Shown: piece after piece, positions 32,042 through 40,598 of the stretch | Position numbering within the stretch: position 1 is the first letter of the stretch | How the letters are laid out: every line of letters starts with the position of its first letter | Assembly: GCF_000420705.1 (NCBI RefSeq) | Contig: NZ_ATVL01000010.1 | Span: 434,001 to 498,000 of the forward strand | Reading direction: 5' to 3' | Source of the DNA: Hymenobacter norwichensis DSM 15439 | Lineage (GTDB): Bacteria; Bacteroidota; Bacteroidia; Cytophagales; Hymenobacteraceae | DNA length: 64,000 nucleotides | Notes under the pieces: model-generated | What the model was told of the DNA's origin: nothing | The model's input: only the letters and a program-made list of their open reading frames with translations | Database searches by the model: none | Position numbers and translations under genes: made by a program

Positions 32042-32506
32042 ATGGCTCTGAAAGAAACCATCGACGCCGATATCAAAAAGGCCATGCTGGCCAAAGATAA
32101 AACCCGCCTCACCACGCTGCGCAGCATCAAGTCGCAGATTCTACTGGCTGAAACGGCCGAAGGCCAGCACGGTGCGGCTCTCACCGAAGACGCCGAAATG
32201 AAGCTGCTGACCAAGCAAGCCAAGCAGCGCCGCGAAGCCGCCGAAACCTACAACAAGCAGTTTCGCTCCGACCTGGAGGAAGTGGAGCTGGCCGAGCTAG
32301 CCATCATCGAAGAATACCTGCCCCAGCAGATGGACGAAGCTGACCTGGTAGCGCACTTGGTAGGCATCATCCAGCGTGTAGGCGCCACCGGCCCCTCCGA
32401 CTTAGGCAAAGTAATGGGCGTAGCTGCTCGTGAGCTTGCCGGCAAAGCCGATGGGCGCCTGATTTCACAAGTGGTTGGCAACCTGCTCAATAACACGAAT
32501 GTTTGA
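32042..32506 (+). CDS. GatB/YqeY-domain protein
   Basis: A 154-residue stand-alone YqeY-type protein. It has the helical domain found at the C-terminus of GatB, the amidotransferase subunit that binds tRNA: LKETIDADIKKAMLAKDKTRLTTLRSIKS, then the family's AIIEEYLPQQMDE (about 82-94) and the C-terminal GKADGRLISQVV. The stand-alone form is widespread, cytoplasmic and of uncertain function; a tRNA-related role is assumed from the domain. Typical length. Confidence 0.92.
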   Translation: MALKETIDADIKKAMLAKDKTRLTTLRSIKSQILLAETAEGQHGAALTEDAEMKLLTKQAKQRREAAETYNKQFRSDLEEVELAELAIIEEYLPQQMDEADLVAHLVGIIQRVGATGPSDLGKVMGVAARELAGKADGRLISQVVGNLLNNTNV

Positions 32507-32510
32507 TTGA

Positions 32511-32583
32511 GAGGCTAAGAGGTGCAAGGCAGAAGCTAGCATATGCTGTGTGTCTTCTGCTGGCTTCTACCTCTTAGCTTCTA
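32511..32583. repeat. Imperfect palindromic intergenic element (CTAAGAGGT type)
   Basis: The left part GAGGCTAAGAGGTGCAAGGC (32511 on) and the right part ending CTACCTCTTAGCTTC (to 32583) are imperfect inverted copies, with a second partial pairing of GGCAGAAGC and the TTCTGCTGGC stretch. It occupies the whole gap between yqeY and cvpA. The sequence style resembles the repeats at 15527 and 63527 (short TTAGCTT units) but is not the same. Confidence 0.6.
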
Positions 32584-32593
32584 GCTCCTTCCT

Positions 32594-33115
32594 ATGTCCG
32601 CTTTTGATATCCTATTGCTAATCCCGCTGGGCATTGGGGCCGTGAAAGGCTTCCGGCGGGGCTTGGTGCTGGAAGCGGCGTCGTTGCTAGCGTTTGTGCT
32701 GGGCGTAGTAGGTGGGTTGGCTTTGCTCAACGATGCTATTCCGCTGGTACGGCACTATGTGGGCGAGGCCTTCGGGCTACTGCCGCTGGTGGCATTTCTG
32801 CTGGTATTTGTGGCTATTGCCTGGGGCGTACACTTACTGGGCAGCTTCGTGAAAAAAGCAGTGCATCTCACCCCGCTCGGCGTACTCGACAACCTGGGTG
32901 GGGCGGCGGCTGGCGTACTCAAGTGGGTGCTTGGGCTCAGCTTACTGCTGCACGGCATCGGCTTATCGGGACTACATCTGATTTCGCCTACGTTGGTAGC
33001 TAGCTCCCAAGTGCTGCCCTTTGTGCGCGAGGCTACCCCGCTGGCGCTGAGCGTCGTTGGTTTCGTGATGCCCTTTGCCAGTACCTTGCTTGCCAAGCTG
33101 CGGACTGTTTTTTAA
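32594..33115 (+). CDS. CvpA-family membrane protein
   Basis: A 173-residue CvpA-type protein with four hydrophobic helices: about 3-20 (FDILLLIPLGIGAVKGF), 25-45, 62-85 and 100-125. The hallmark is the opening D-x-x-L-L-x-P-x-x-x-G-x-x-x-G-x-R-R-G pattern. CvpA proteins sit in the inner membrane; they were first linked to colicin V production and are now associated with bile or envelope stress tolerance in other phyla. Function in this lineage is unknown. trpG/pabA starts 23 bases downstream. Confidence 0.88.
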   Translation: MSAFDILLLIPLGIGAVKGFRRGLVLEAASLLAFVLGVVGGLALLNDAIPLVRHYVGEAFGLLPLVAFLLVFVAIAWGVHLLGSFVKKAVHLTPLGVLDNLGGAAAGVLKWVLGLSLLLHGIGLSGLHLISPTLVASSQVLPFVREATPLALSVVGFVMPFASTLLAKLRTVF

Positions 33116-33138
33116 AGAGTAATTAAGCTACTCTCCCT

Positions 33139-33756
33139 GTGCGCCTACTGCTGCTCGACAACTTCGACTCTTTTACTTACAACCTGCTGGACTACTTCCG
33201 GCAGCTGGGGTGCGAGGTGCAGGTTGTGCGTAACGATGTACCGGTAGCTTCTCTCGAAGCTTTGCAGTTTGATGCGCTGGTGTTGTCGCCGGGGCCCGGC
33301 ACGCCCGCGGCAGCCGGCAATCTGCTGGCGGTTATTGCGGCCTGGTACCAGCGGGTTCCCATGCTGGGCGTATGCTTGGGACATCAGGCTCTTGGTGAAT
33401 TTTTTGGGGCTACCGTTGCTCGCGCTACGCGCCCGATGCACGGCAAAGTTTCAAACATGAGCGTGGTGCCAACTGAGCCCCTATTTTGGGAATTGCCGCC
33501 GCATTTGGCCGTTACGCGGTATCACTCGTTGGTGGTAAGCAATTTACCGCCCACGCTTCGCGCCGTAGCCCATACCACCGACGAAGCGTGCGAAATCATG
33601 GCCCTGCGCCATACTACTTTGCCTTTGTGGGGCGTTCAGTTCCACCCGGAAGCCCTGCTCACCACCCACGGCTTGGCCATACTGCGCAATTGGGTTCGGT
33701 ATTGTATACTTGTAGAGGGCTCCGCAAAAGAAGTGGAGGCCGTTACTCCGAGGTAA
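33139..33756 (+). CDS. Glutamine amidotransferase, anthranilate/aminodeoxychorismate synthase component II
   Basis: A 205-residue class I glutamine amidotransferase of the TrpG/PabA type. NFDSFTYNL starts the protein, catalytic Cys79 is in GVCLGHQ and the His-Glu pair is in VQFHPEALLT near residue 169. It supplies ammonia to a chorismate-using partner for tryptophan or folate synthesis. In Bacteroidota one subunit often serves both; with no trpE or pabB nearby, I leave the symbol open. The start is GTG at 33139. The next gene, a hydrolase, begins 90 bases downstream. Confidence 0.9.
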   Translation: MRLLLLDNFDSFTYNLLDYFRQLGCEVQVVRNDVPVASLEALQFDALVLSPGPGTPAAAGNLLAVIAAWYQRVPMLGVCLGHQALGEFFGATVARATRPMHGKVSNMSVVPTEPLFWELPPHLAVTRYHSLVVSNLPPTLRAVAHTTDEACEIMALRHTTLPLWGVQFHPEALLTTHGLAILRNWVRYCILVEGSAKEVEAVTPR

Positions 33757-33846
33757 GCCAGCCGAAGCCAGTTTGCAGCCAATCTAGTTTTTACGCAGCA
33801 GTAGTAAGGCCAGCTACTCCGTACGTACATCTTACTACGCAAGAAG

Positions 33847-34629
33847 ATGGAATTACATATTCAAGAAAAAGGAGAGTTTCAGTTCGTTGATGAAGGCAAT
33901 GGCCCGGTGCTGCTGCTGCTGCACGGCTTGTTTGGGGCCCTCAGCAACTGGCAGGACGTAGTAGGCCATTTCCGTACCGACTACCGCGTTATCATTCCGC
34001 TGCTACCCATCTACGATATGCCACTCACGCAGGCTGGCGTGCCAGGGCTGGTGAAATACGTGGAAGGGTTTGTGGCCGCCATCAACCTGACCGAAGCCTG
34101 CACGGTGCTTGGCAATTCACTGGGTGGGCACGTTGGCCTAGAGTATACCTTGCGCAACCCTACCCGAGTTAGCCGGCTGGTGCTTACAGGCAGCAGCGGC
34201 TTGTTTGAGGACGGCATGGGCGGCTCGTTTCCGAAGCGTGGCAACTATTCCTACGTGCAGGAAAAAGTGGCTTACACGTTCTACGACCCTTCCGTGGCCA
34301 CCAAAGAATTAGTTGACGAGGTGTTCACCGTCACGAATTCCAATGCCAAGTGTCTGCGCATTATTGCCATTGCTCGCTCGGCTCAGCGCCACAACCTTGG
34401 CAAGGAGTTAGGGCGCATTGATGTGCCTACGCTGCTGGTATGGGGCCTCAACGACACCATTACGCCGCCAGTAGTAGCCCACGAATTCAACAGCTTGATC
34501 AAGAATTCGGAACTGCGTTTTCTCGACCATTGCTGCCACGCTCCCATGATGGAGCGTCCTAACGAGTTCAACATGCTACTCCGGCAGTTTTTGCAGCGTA
34601 CTGAGCCGTTAACGGCAATGGCTGGTTGA
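33847..34629 (+). CDS. Alpha/beta hydrolase
   Basis: A 260-residue hydrolase with oxyanion segment LLLHGLFGALSNW near residues 23-35, nucleophile Ser91 in GNSLGG, acidic residue in WGLNDTITPP and catalytic His in DHCCHAPMMERP near 236-240. The triad looks complete. The pattern resembles MhpC-like carbon-carbon bond hydrolases or esterases; no substrate can be inferred. The gene follows trpG/pabA on the same strand. The 267 bases after it, before the CBS gene, contain AT-rich sequence in which I see no gene, terminator or clear promoter. Confidence 0.88.
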   Translation: MELHIQEKGEFQFVDEGNGPVLLLLHGLFGALSNWQDVVGHFRTDYRVIIPLLPIYDMPLTQAGVPGLVKYVEGFVAAINLTEACTVLGNSLGGHVGLEYTLRNPTRVSRLVLTGSSGLFEDGMGGSFPKRGNYSYVQEKVAYTFYDPSVATKELVDEVFTVTNSNAKCLRIIAIARSAQRHNLGKELGRIDVPTLLVWGLNDTITPPVVAHEFNSLIKNSELRFLDHCCHAPMMERPNEFNMLLRQFLQRTEPLTAMAG

Positions 34630-34896
34630 AATCAGGTTAAGTTGCTGCGGTGCCAAGTAAATCGGTACTTTCATTGCAAGCAACCTCGCCTGCCAAACAT
34701 GGCTCTTTCACTTGCTAGGTGTTGGACTTCGGCTAGTTGAAAACTTTTTCACTACTCTTCGACTTTTTAGGTTTCGAATTTTCTGCTCGCTTCGTATCTC
34801 ATGGTGGCATACCGTATCGGTGGGTCTGGTTTCCTTGCTATTTTGATCTGAATAGGCGGCTCAGCCGTCATCTTCTCTACTTTCCCTTTCCCGCCG

Positions 34897-35583
34897 ATGC
34901 ACTCAATGCTTGCTGAAGACTTGCTCAACCAAATGATTCCGCCCCTGAAAGTGTCGGATACCGTGGGGAAAGCGGCCAAATGGCTGGAAGAATTCCATGT
35001 AAACCAGTTACCTGTGCTCGACAACCGTGCCTACAAGGGTTTGGTTACGGATGCTGATTTGCTTGACTTCGAAGAAGCCGCGAACAGTAACCAACTGCTG
35101 AGCGACTTAGCTCTGGGCTATGAAGAAGCGCATGTGCTGAACAGCCAGCATTTCTACAGCATCATGGAAGTTGCCATCCAAAATAAAATTCAGTTGGTAC
35201 CCGTGCTCGACGCGCAGCATGAGTATGTAGGCGTAGTGACCGTAAGCGATACATTAGCCGCTTTCGGACAGCCGCCAATTGCTGTTGGTCAGGGAGCGGT
35301 TATCGTTATGTCGATGGAAGAGCGAGACTATTCGCTATCAGCCATTAGCCGCTACATCGAGGAAAATAACGCCAAAATCCTGAGTGCCCATGTTGCCCAG
35401 GACGAGCACGACCCGTACCGCATCCGGTTGACGCTGAAGGTGAACACGCCCACACTTACCCGGATTGTAGCTACGCTCGAACGATTTGGTTACGTCATTA
35501 CGGCACAGTTCAACGGCGTAGGCGAGCTGGGCGAAAACGAGCAAGAGCGCTACGACGCCTTGCTGCGTTACTTAAGCCTGTAA
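34897..35583 (+). CDS. CBS-domain protein
   Basis: A 228-residue protein with two CBS modules. The first is at residues about 5-60 (IPPLKVSDTVGKAAKWLEEF, then HVNQLPVLDN); the second at about 85-135 (FYSIMEVAIQNKIQLVPVLD, then YVGVVTVSDTL). A C-terminal ACT-like part starts near residue 148 (SMEERDYSLSAISRYIEEN). CBS pairs bind adenine nucleotides and act as regulatory modules; the C-terminal domain suggests small-molecule sensing. The Omp85-type gene starts 12 bases downstream, so the two are co-transcribed, and nadK follows; such CBS genes next to nadK are common in this phylum. Confidence 0.88.
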   Translation: MHSMLAEDLLNQMIPPLKVSDTVGKAAKWLEEFHVNQLPVLDNRAYKGLVTDADLLDFEEAANSNQLLSDLALGYEEAHVLNSQHFYSIMEVAIQNKIQLVPVLDAQHEYVGVVTVSDTLAAFGQPPIAVGQGAVIVMSMEERDYSLSAISRYIEENNAKILSAHVAQDEHDPYRIRLTLKVNTPTLTRIVATLERFGYVITAQFNGVGELGENEQERYDALLRYLSL

Positions 35584-35595
35584 GCCGAGCCAAGA

Positions 35596-37038
35596 GTGCG
35601 CCTACGAGCCTTTTTAGCCTGGATAACGTTCTTCTGCGCTGCCAGCGCAGTTCGGGCCAATACAATCCCTACCAGCATCCCACCTGATTCGGTGGCTCAG
35701 GCTTTACTGGCTTGTCCAGGCTATAGCAGTGTTCGTGTTGTCTCGCTGTTATTCGTGGGCAATGAAAAAACCAAAGAACAAATACTGCGAGCTGAACTGG
35801 ACTTTCAGGAGGGCGACACGCTTAACGCTACCAAGTTGGCTCGCCGCATTGAGCTAAACCGCCGCCGCATTTTCAATTTACAGCTCTTCCATCAAGTACT
35901 AGTGGAGGTGGTGTGTCGCAACGGCGACTTAACTGTTTTGTTTAGTGTGCAGGAACGTTGGTACACCTTTCCAGTACCCATCCTCTCCATTGCCGACCGC
36001 AACTTCCGCGCTTGGGCCGACCGATCCGACAAGTGGCGGCGGGTGGACTACGGCTTGCATTTAACGCGCAAAAACTTTCGGGGCCGTAACGAAGAACTGC
36101 GTGGTAATCTACAGTTGGGTTTCAACCGCAAGTATGAGTTGTTTTACGAAGCTCCTGGTTATGGCCGACGTCGGCGGGTGGGGGTAGGCTTTGGTGTTTC
36201 CTATTACAAAGCCCGCGCCCTCGATTATGCCACCGTAGATGACCGTCTGGCTACTTTCAGGCCACAAAATGGATTTCCAATTGAGCGGCGCTACGTTACG
36301 GCTGGGCTGCGCTGGCGCCGGACAGTCCGCCTGCTTACCGCCTTCGATGTGAGCTATCACCGGGAGCTAATTTCCGACTCTGTGAATTTGCTCAACCCCG
36401 ACTACTACCTAGGACGCACCACCCGCGAATACCTGGATTTTAGTTTGTTCGGGGTTCTAAACCAGCGCAATACTTTTGCATACCCACTAACGGGCCGCTA
36501 CGCTCAGGCACAAGTGGTATATCGTCGTTTTCTGACCAATGGTTCACCTCCGCAGGTTTCGCTTAAGGCCCGATATGCGCACTACGCTTCGCTCGGTGGC
36601 AACTTTTACTATAGTGCCGCCACACAGGGGCAGTTACGGTTTAGCCGCCGCTTATCTTATGCCGATAACCGAGCCCTGGGCTACGATGCATTGGTGCGCG
36701 GCTATGACCCCTACGTTGTTGACGGCCGTCACTACATACTGCTACAGCAAGGTGTTTCGTATCGGCTCTTTGATGCTGGCCGTCTCCAACTTCAAGAAAT
36801 TGATAATCCTAAGATCAATAGTATTCCACTGATATTGTACTTGAATACCTTTACTGATGCCGGTTACGTAAGCACCCCTTCAGTGGTGGCCGGCAACCAG
36901 CTGCCCGAGCGTCTTTTGGCGTCGATTGGGGTAGGCTTACACTTGGTTACGTATTACGACCGGGTATTTACGCTTGAATATACGCGCAACATACGGGGCC
37001 AGGGTGGGTTTTTTCTGCGCTCCGAGTTTCCCATCTGA
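35596..37038 (+). CDS. Short Omp85/BamA-type outer-membrane protein with one POTRA domain
   Basis: A 480-residue protein with a signal peptide (cleavage near VRAN, residue 22), one POTRA-like domain at about 45-115 (VVSLLFVGNEKTKEQILRAE, then LARRIELNRRRIFNLQLFHQV) and a predicted 16-strand-type barrel to the end (FFLRSEFPI). It is much shorter than BamA (840 residues, encoded at 40599) and resembles the single-POTRA surface-antigen family. It may insert or secrete a specific partner; none is evident. Start GTG at 35596, directly after the CBS stop. nadK starts 35 bases downstream. Confidence 0.82.
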   Translation: MRLRAFLAWITFFCAASAVRANTIPTSIPPDSVAQALLACPGYSSVRVVSLLFVGNEKTKEQILRAELDFQEGDTLNATKLARRIELNRRRIFNLQLFHQVLVEVVCRNGDLTVLFSVQERWYTFPVPILSIADRNFRAWADRSDKWRRVDYGLHLTRKNFRGRNEELRGNLQLGFNRKYELFYEAPGYGRRRRVGVGFGVSYYKARALDYATVDDRLATFRPQNGFPIERRYVTAGLRWRRTVRLLTAFDVSYHRELISDSVNLLNPDYYLGRTTREYLDFSLFGVLNQRNTFAYPLTGRYAQAQVVYRRFLTNGSPPQVSLKARYAHYASLGGNFYYSAATQGQLRFSRRLSYADNRALGYDALVRGYDPYVVDGRHYILLQQGVSYRLFDAGRLQLQEIDNPKINSIPLILYLNTFTDAGYVSTPSVVAGNQLPERLLASIGVGLHLVTYYDRVFTLEYTRNIRGQGGFFLRSEFPI

Positions 37039-37073
37039 CTTACTGCCTACCTCTAGTAGGTTAACGTTCTGTT

Positions 37074-37967
37074 ATGAAAATCGCCATTCTAGGAAAGCCT
37101 TTCGATGATGCCAGCCTGCCGTTTATACAGGCTTTGCTGGATGATCTAGTAAAGCGCCAGACCACCATTTTGCTGGCCACAGCCTTCCATGAGTATCTGC
37201 TGCACCGCCTCACCTTACCAGCCAACGTTACCACATTCGGCCGCGGCGACTCGCTACGTGGCGTGCAGTTCGTGCTCAGCATCGGCGGCGACGGTACCCT
37301 ACTTGATACTGTCACGTACGTAGGTGCTCTTGAAATTCCTATTTTGGGTATTCATACTGGGCGTCTCGGCTTCTTAGCTACCGTCACACCTGACCGTATT
37401 GCACAAGCCATGGACGCATTGTTCAAGGGGCATTTTGTGCTAGAAGAGCGAAGCCTGATTCGAGTGGAAACTGATCCGGAGGTTTTCGATGGTATTAACT
37501 TCGGTCTTAACGAATTCAGTATTCTGAAGCGTGATACTTCTTCCATGATCGTAGTGCACACCTACATCGACGGGGAGTATCTGAATTCTTACTGGGCTGA
37601 TGGACTTGTAGTGGCCACGCCAACCGGCTCTACTGGCTACTCGTTGAGCTGTGGCGGTCCGGTTATGCTGCCGCAGACAAACAATTTTATCATTGCGCCC
37701 GTATGTCCCCACAATCTTAACGTGCGGCCCATCATCGTCTCGGATCAAAGCGTAATTTCTTTCGAGATAGAGGGGCGAAGCAACCAGTTTCTACTGTCGC
37801 TGGACTCCCGTTCTGTGGCCGTTGATGCGGGGGTGCAGATTGCCGTTCGTCGAGAGAGTTTCGCCGTTCGCTTAGTAAAATTCAATCACGTTAATTTCTT
37901 GAGTACCTTACGCAGTAAGCTTAATTGGGGCTTAGATCGGCGTAATCCGGCTGGAATTCCAGTATAG
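37074..37967 (+). CDS. nadK: NAD kinase
   Basis: A 297-residue NadK that phosphorylates NAD to NADP in the cytoplasm. GGDGTLLDTV at 71-80 holds the catalytic Asp of the GGDG motif; the conserved NE pair is in FGLNEFSILKRD near residue 145, and the glycine-rich TPTGSTGYSLSCGGP segment (about 184-198) forms the nucleotide site. Full length with an ordinary C-terminus. It follows the CBS and Omp85-type genes and precedes the DUF6089 barrel, which has its own -7 element. Confidence 0.96.
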   Translation: MKIAILGKPFDDASLPFIQALLDDLVKRQTTILLATAFHEYLLHRLTLPANVTTFGRGDSLRGVQFVLSIGGDGTLLDTVTYVGALEIPILGIHTGRLGFLATVTPDRIAQAMDALFKGHFVLEERSLIRVETDPEVFDGINFGLNEFSILKRDTSSMIVVHTYIDGEYLNSYWADGLVVATPTGSTGYSLSCGGPVMLPQTNNFIIAPVCPHNLNVRPIIVSDQSVISFEIEGRSNQFLLSLDSRSVAVDAGVQIAVRRESFAVRLVKFNHVNFLSTLRSKLNWGLDRRNPAGIPV

Positions 37968-38014
37968 CAGATATACTTTTTCTGCTATTCCTTTTTTTAG
38001 TTCCCGACATCTTC

Positions 38015-38022
38015 TACTTTTG
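38015..38022 (+). promoter_or_regulatory. -7 element (TACTTTTG) before DUF6089 gene
   Basis: TACTTTTG matches TAnnTTTG and ends 68 bases before the ATG at 38091. At the -33 position there is only a T-run (CTTTTTTT), a weak match to TTTG. Confidence 0.55.
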
Positions 38023-38090
38023 TTGCTGACTGTTACTGTGTTTGTTCTGTAAGGTCACCTCCTTTCGCTATTTCTCAAATCCTGCTCATT

Positions 38091-38963
38091 ATGAAGCAAT
38101 TTTTCACCTACGCTCTCACGCCGCTATTGGCCATAGGGTTGTTGGCCCCTGCGGCGAATGCTCAGCAATTCACCAAGCGGAAGCAGTACAATTCTGTTGG
38201 TGTGACGCTGACAGCTATGAACTATTTCGGTGACATTACTCCTAAGCCCAGCATTCCTAGCTTACGTTTCGGTGCCACCCGACCTAATTTAGGCGTAACC
38301 ATTACGCACCGCTTCACGCCTATTATCTCTGGTCGCGCTGGCTTAAGCTACGGCCGTATCACAGGCAGCGACGCAAAATCAGCTGATCAAAACGATTCAG
38401 ATGCTAAGTATCGTTACAACCGCAACATGAACTTCCGCAACGATATAGCGGAACTGTCGGTGGTAGGTATCGTCGATCTAATTCCGAACAGGAACAACTA
38501 TATAAAGCGTCCTGACTTTGTACCTTACGTATTTGGCGGTGTAGCAGGGTATGCCGGCAACCCAAAAGGTGAGAATGCCAGCGGTACTTTCGTAGCTCTA
38601 CAGCCCTTAAAAACTGAAGGTAAGTCATATAATAAAGCAGGTATTGCAATACCATTTGGTGCAGGAGCTCGTTATAAGCTTAATAAGAGCTTCGACCTAG
38701 GTTTTGAAGTTGGCTTCCGCAAAACATTTAACGATTATCTTGACGACGTTAGCACCAACTATACGGATGATGCTAACCTAACTTCCGATGCTGCTAAGTA
38801 CTTCGGACGTGGTATCACAAAAAGTCGGACAGGAGAATTTACTGGTTTTGACGGTGCTGGTATCAAACGCGGTGAAAGCAAGGATGATGACTGGTACGTA
38901 CAAGCTGGTTTCACGCTTAACTATATCTTAGCGCCTCGCGTTAAGAGCCCCAAATTCCGCTAG
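38091..38963 (+). CDS. DUF6089-family outer-membrane beta-barrel protein
   Basis: A 290-residue exported protein: signal peptide MKQFFTYALTPLLAIGLLAP region cleaved near ANAQ (residue 25), then KRKQYNSVGVTLTAMNYFGDI and amphipathic strands with a C-terminal WYVQAGFTLNYIL. It fits the DUF6089 beta-barrels that sit near nadK and uppS in many Bacteroidota. A role in the envelope is likely, the precise one unknown. Base composition is noticeably more AT-rich than the first 20 kb. The next gene encodes a related barrel. Confidence 0.85.
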   Translation: MKQFFTYALTPLLAIGLLAPAANAQQFTKRKQYNSVGVTLTAMNYFGDITPKPSIPSLRFGATRPNLGVTITHRFTPIISGRAGLSYGRITGSDAKSADQNDSDAKYRYNRNMNFRNDIAELSVVGIVDLIPNRNNYIKRPDFVPYVFGGVAGYAGNPKGENASGTFVALQPLKTEGKSYNKAGIAIPFGAGARYKLNKSFDLGFEVGFRKTFNDYLDDVSTNYTDDANLTSDAAKYFGRGITKSRTGEFTGFDGAGIKRGESKDDDWYVQAGFTLNYILAPRVKSPKFR

Positions 38964-39002
38964 CCAGTTTCAGCTGGTTGGTGTTCACTCACAATCAGTC
39001 TG

Positions 39003-39767
39003 ATGACCAAAGCAATTCTTTTTAAAACACTCCTTGTTTGCTCCGTGCAGACAGGGAGTATTTTTTTTGCCCAATCGGCTAGTGCCCAATACACTAGCGA
39101 AGTCGGTTTAGGCCTAGGTGGATTGGTTTACAAAGGTGAACTGTCGCCAGGGTATCAGTTCAAGAATAACCGGCCCGCCATTACAGCCTTCTACCGTCGG
39201 GATATTTCGGCACCAATCACTTTGCGTGGTGCTTTCACGGCAGGACTACTTCGGGCCGACGATGGTAACGTAGAAGGAGCAACTAATGCGGTGGCACCTT
39301 TGCCAGCGTACCGGCAGGCCAACATGAAGGGTAGCCTGTATGAAGTTTCGGCTGTAGCGGAATATAATTTCTTCGATTATCATTATCGTAAAGCCAAAAT
39401 TCACTTCACGCCTTACGTGTTCGTAGGAGTTGCTGGATTTTTGTCTAGCACCACCACGGCCACTAATAATGCTGCTCTACCTGCTTTAAACCAGAAAGGT
39501 ACAATGGTTGGCTTGGCAGTACCAGCCGGGTTTGGGTTCAAGTATGCATTGTCGAACCGGTGGAACCTGGGTTTAGAAGCCGGAGCGCGCAAAGTCTTCA
39601 GCGATCAACTCGACCATATAGACGGAAAAACTCAGGGGCAGACAGACATTGTAGGAAATCCGCACGATAAAGACTGGTATTTCTTCAATGGCATTAGTAT
39701 TTCCTACACTTTCTATAAAATCAATTGCCCGCCTCAATACAAAAGCAATCCTAGGTTATTGCAATAG
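39003..39767 (+). CDS. Outer-membrane beta-barrel protein related to the preceding DUF6089 protein
   Basis: A 254-residue exported protein. After a signal peptide cleaved near SASA (about residue 28) it reads YTSEVGLGLGGLVYKGELSP, a glycine-rich first strand matching the style of the preceding protein, with FTPYVFVGVAGF near 137-148 and WNLGLEAGARKVF near 195-207, both close to segments of the upstream protein (VPYVFGGVAGY, FDLGFEVGFRKTF). The C-terminus KDWYFFNGISISYTF also corresponds. The two genes therefore look like an old tandem duplication. Function unknown. Confidence 0.82.
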   Translation: MTKAILFKTLLVCSVQTGSIFFAQSASAQYTSEVGLGLGGLVYKGELSPGYQFKNNRPAITAFYRRDISAPITLRGAFTAGLLRADDGNVEGATNAVAPLPAYRQANMKGSLYEVSAVAEYNFFDYHYRKAKIHFTPYVFVGVAGFLSSTTTATNNAALPALNQKGTMVGLAVPAGFGFKYALSNRWNLGLEAGARKVFSDQLDHIDGKTQGQTDIVGNPHDKDWYFFNGISISYTFYKINCPPQYKSNPRLLQ

Positions 39768-39836
39768 CTAGGAGCTTAGACGAATTGGAATGCAACCATT
39801 TGCGTAACTTGCAGCCTCTTTACGCAAAAAGCATCC

Positions 39837-40583
39837 ATGACCATTCGGTCCGAAATTGACCCGCAAAATATTCCTTCTCACGTAGCTGTGATAATGGACG
39901 GTAATGGCCGCTGGGCCAAGCAGAAGGGCGGCCTCCGTATCTTCGGCCACCAGAGCGCCATTACCGCTGTGCGTGATACCGTAGAAGCTGCCGCCGAAAT
40001 GGGAGTGCGCTACCTTACGCTTTATGCCTTCTCCACCGAAAACTGGTCGAGGCCGGCACACGAGGTGACGGCGTTAATGCAATTGCTGGTACATACCATC
40101 CGCAAGGAAACCCCTACACTATTGAAGAATAGTGTGCGTTTACAGTCCATTGGACAAATTGACAGTTTGCCTGCTTCCTGTCAGCGTGAATTGTCGGAGG
40201 CCATAGAGCTTACCAAACATTGTTCGCGCATGACGCTGGTATTGGCGCTCAGCTATAGCGGCCGTTGGGACCTAACTCAGGCTGCCCGCCGTTTGGCAGC
40301 CGATGTAGCGGCTGGCAAGTTACGGGCTGAAGATGTACAGGAGTCGACCATCGGCGGGTATTTGGCTACGGCTGGCATCCCCGATCCTGAACTCCTGATT
40401 CGGACAAGTGGTGAGCAGCGAATTAGCAACTTTTTGCTCTGGCAACTGGCTTACACTGAATTATATATCACCGAATTGCTGTGGCCCGATTTTCGGCGCG
40501 CCCATTTTGAGGAGGCTGTGCGGGCATATCAACGCCGAGAGCGGCGTTTTGGAAAGACGAGTGAGCAGCTAACCGTTTCGTAA
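39837..40583 (+). CDS. uppS: Isoprenyl (undecaprenyl) diphosphate synthase
   Basis: A 248-residue cis-prenyltransferase making the C55 lipid carrier for peptidoglycan and polysaccharide synthesis. The catalytic Asp21 is in VIMDGNGRWAKQKG; LTLYAFSTENWSRP near 63-76 and the C-terminal DPELLIRTSGEQRISNFLLW with TELYITELLWPDF are diagnostic. Length is normal. bamA begins 15 bases downstream, so uppS, bamA and the ompH genes form an envelope operon, as in many bacteria. Confidence 0.97.
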   Translation: MTIRSEIDPQNIPSHVAVIMDGNGRWAKQKGGLRIFGHQSAITAVRDTVEAAAEMGVRYLTLYAFSTENWSRPAHEVTALMQLLVHTIRKETPTLLKNSVRLQSIGQIDSLPASCQRELSEAIELTKHCSRMTLVLALSYSGRWDLTQAARRLAADVAAGKLRAEDVQESTIGGYLATAGIPDPELLIRTSGEQRISNFLLWQLAYTELYITELLWPDFRRAHFEEAVRAYQRRERRFGKTSEQLTVS

Positions 40584-40598
40584 GGTTTCGACAACAGA

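Noticed and set aside
34630..34896. Possible small gene or RNA in the 267-base gap before the CBS gene
   Set aside because: No open frame with coding character, no hairpin with a T-run, no full promoter match.
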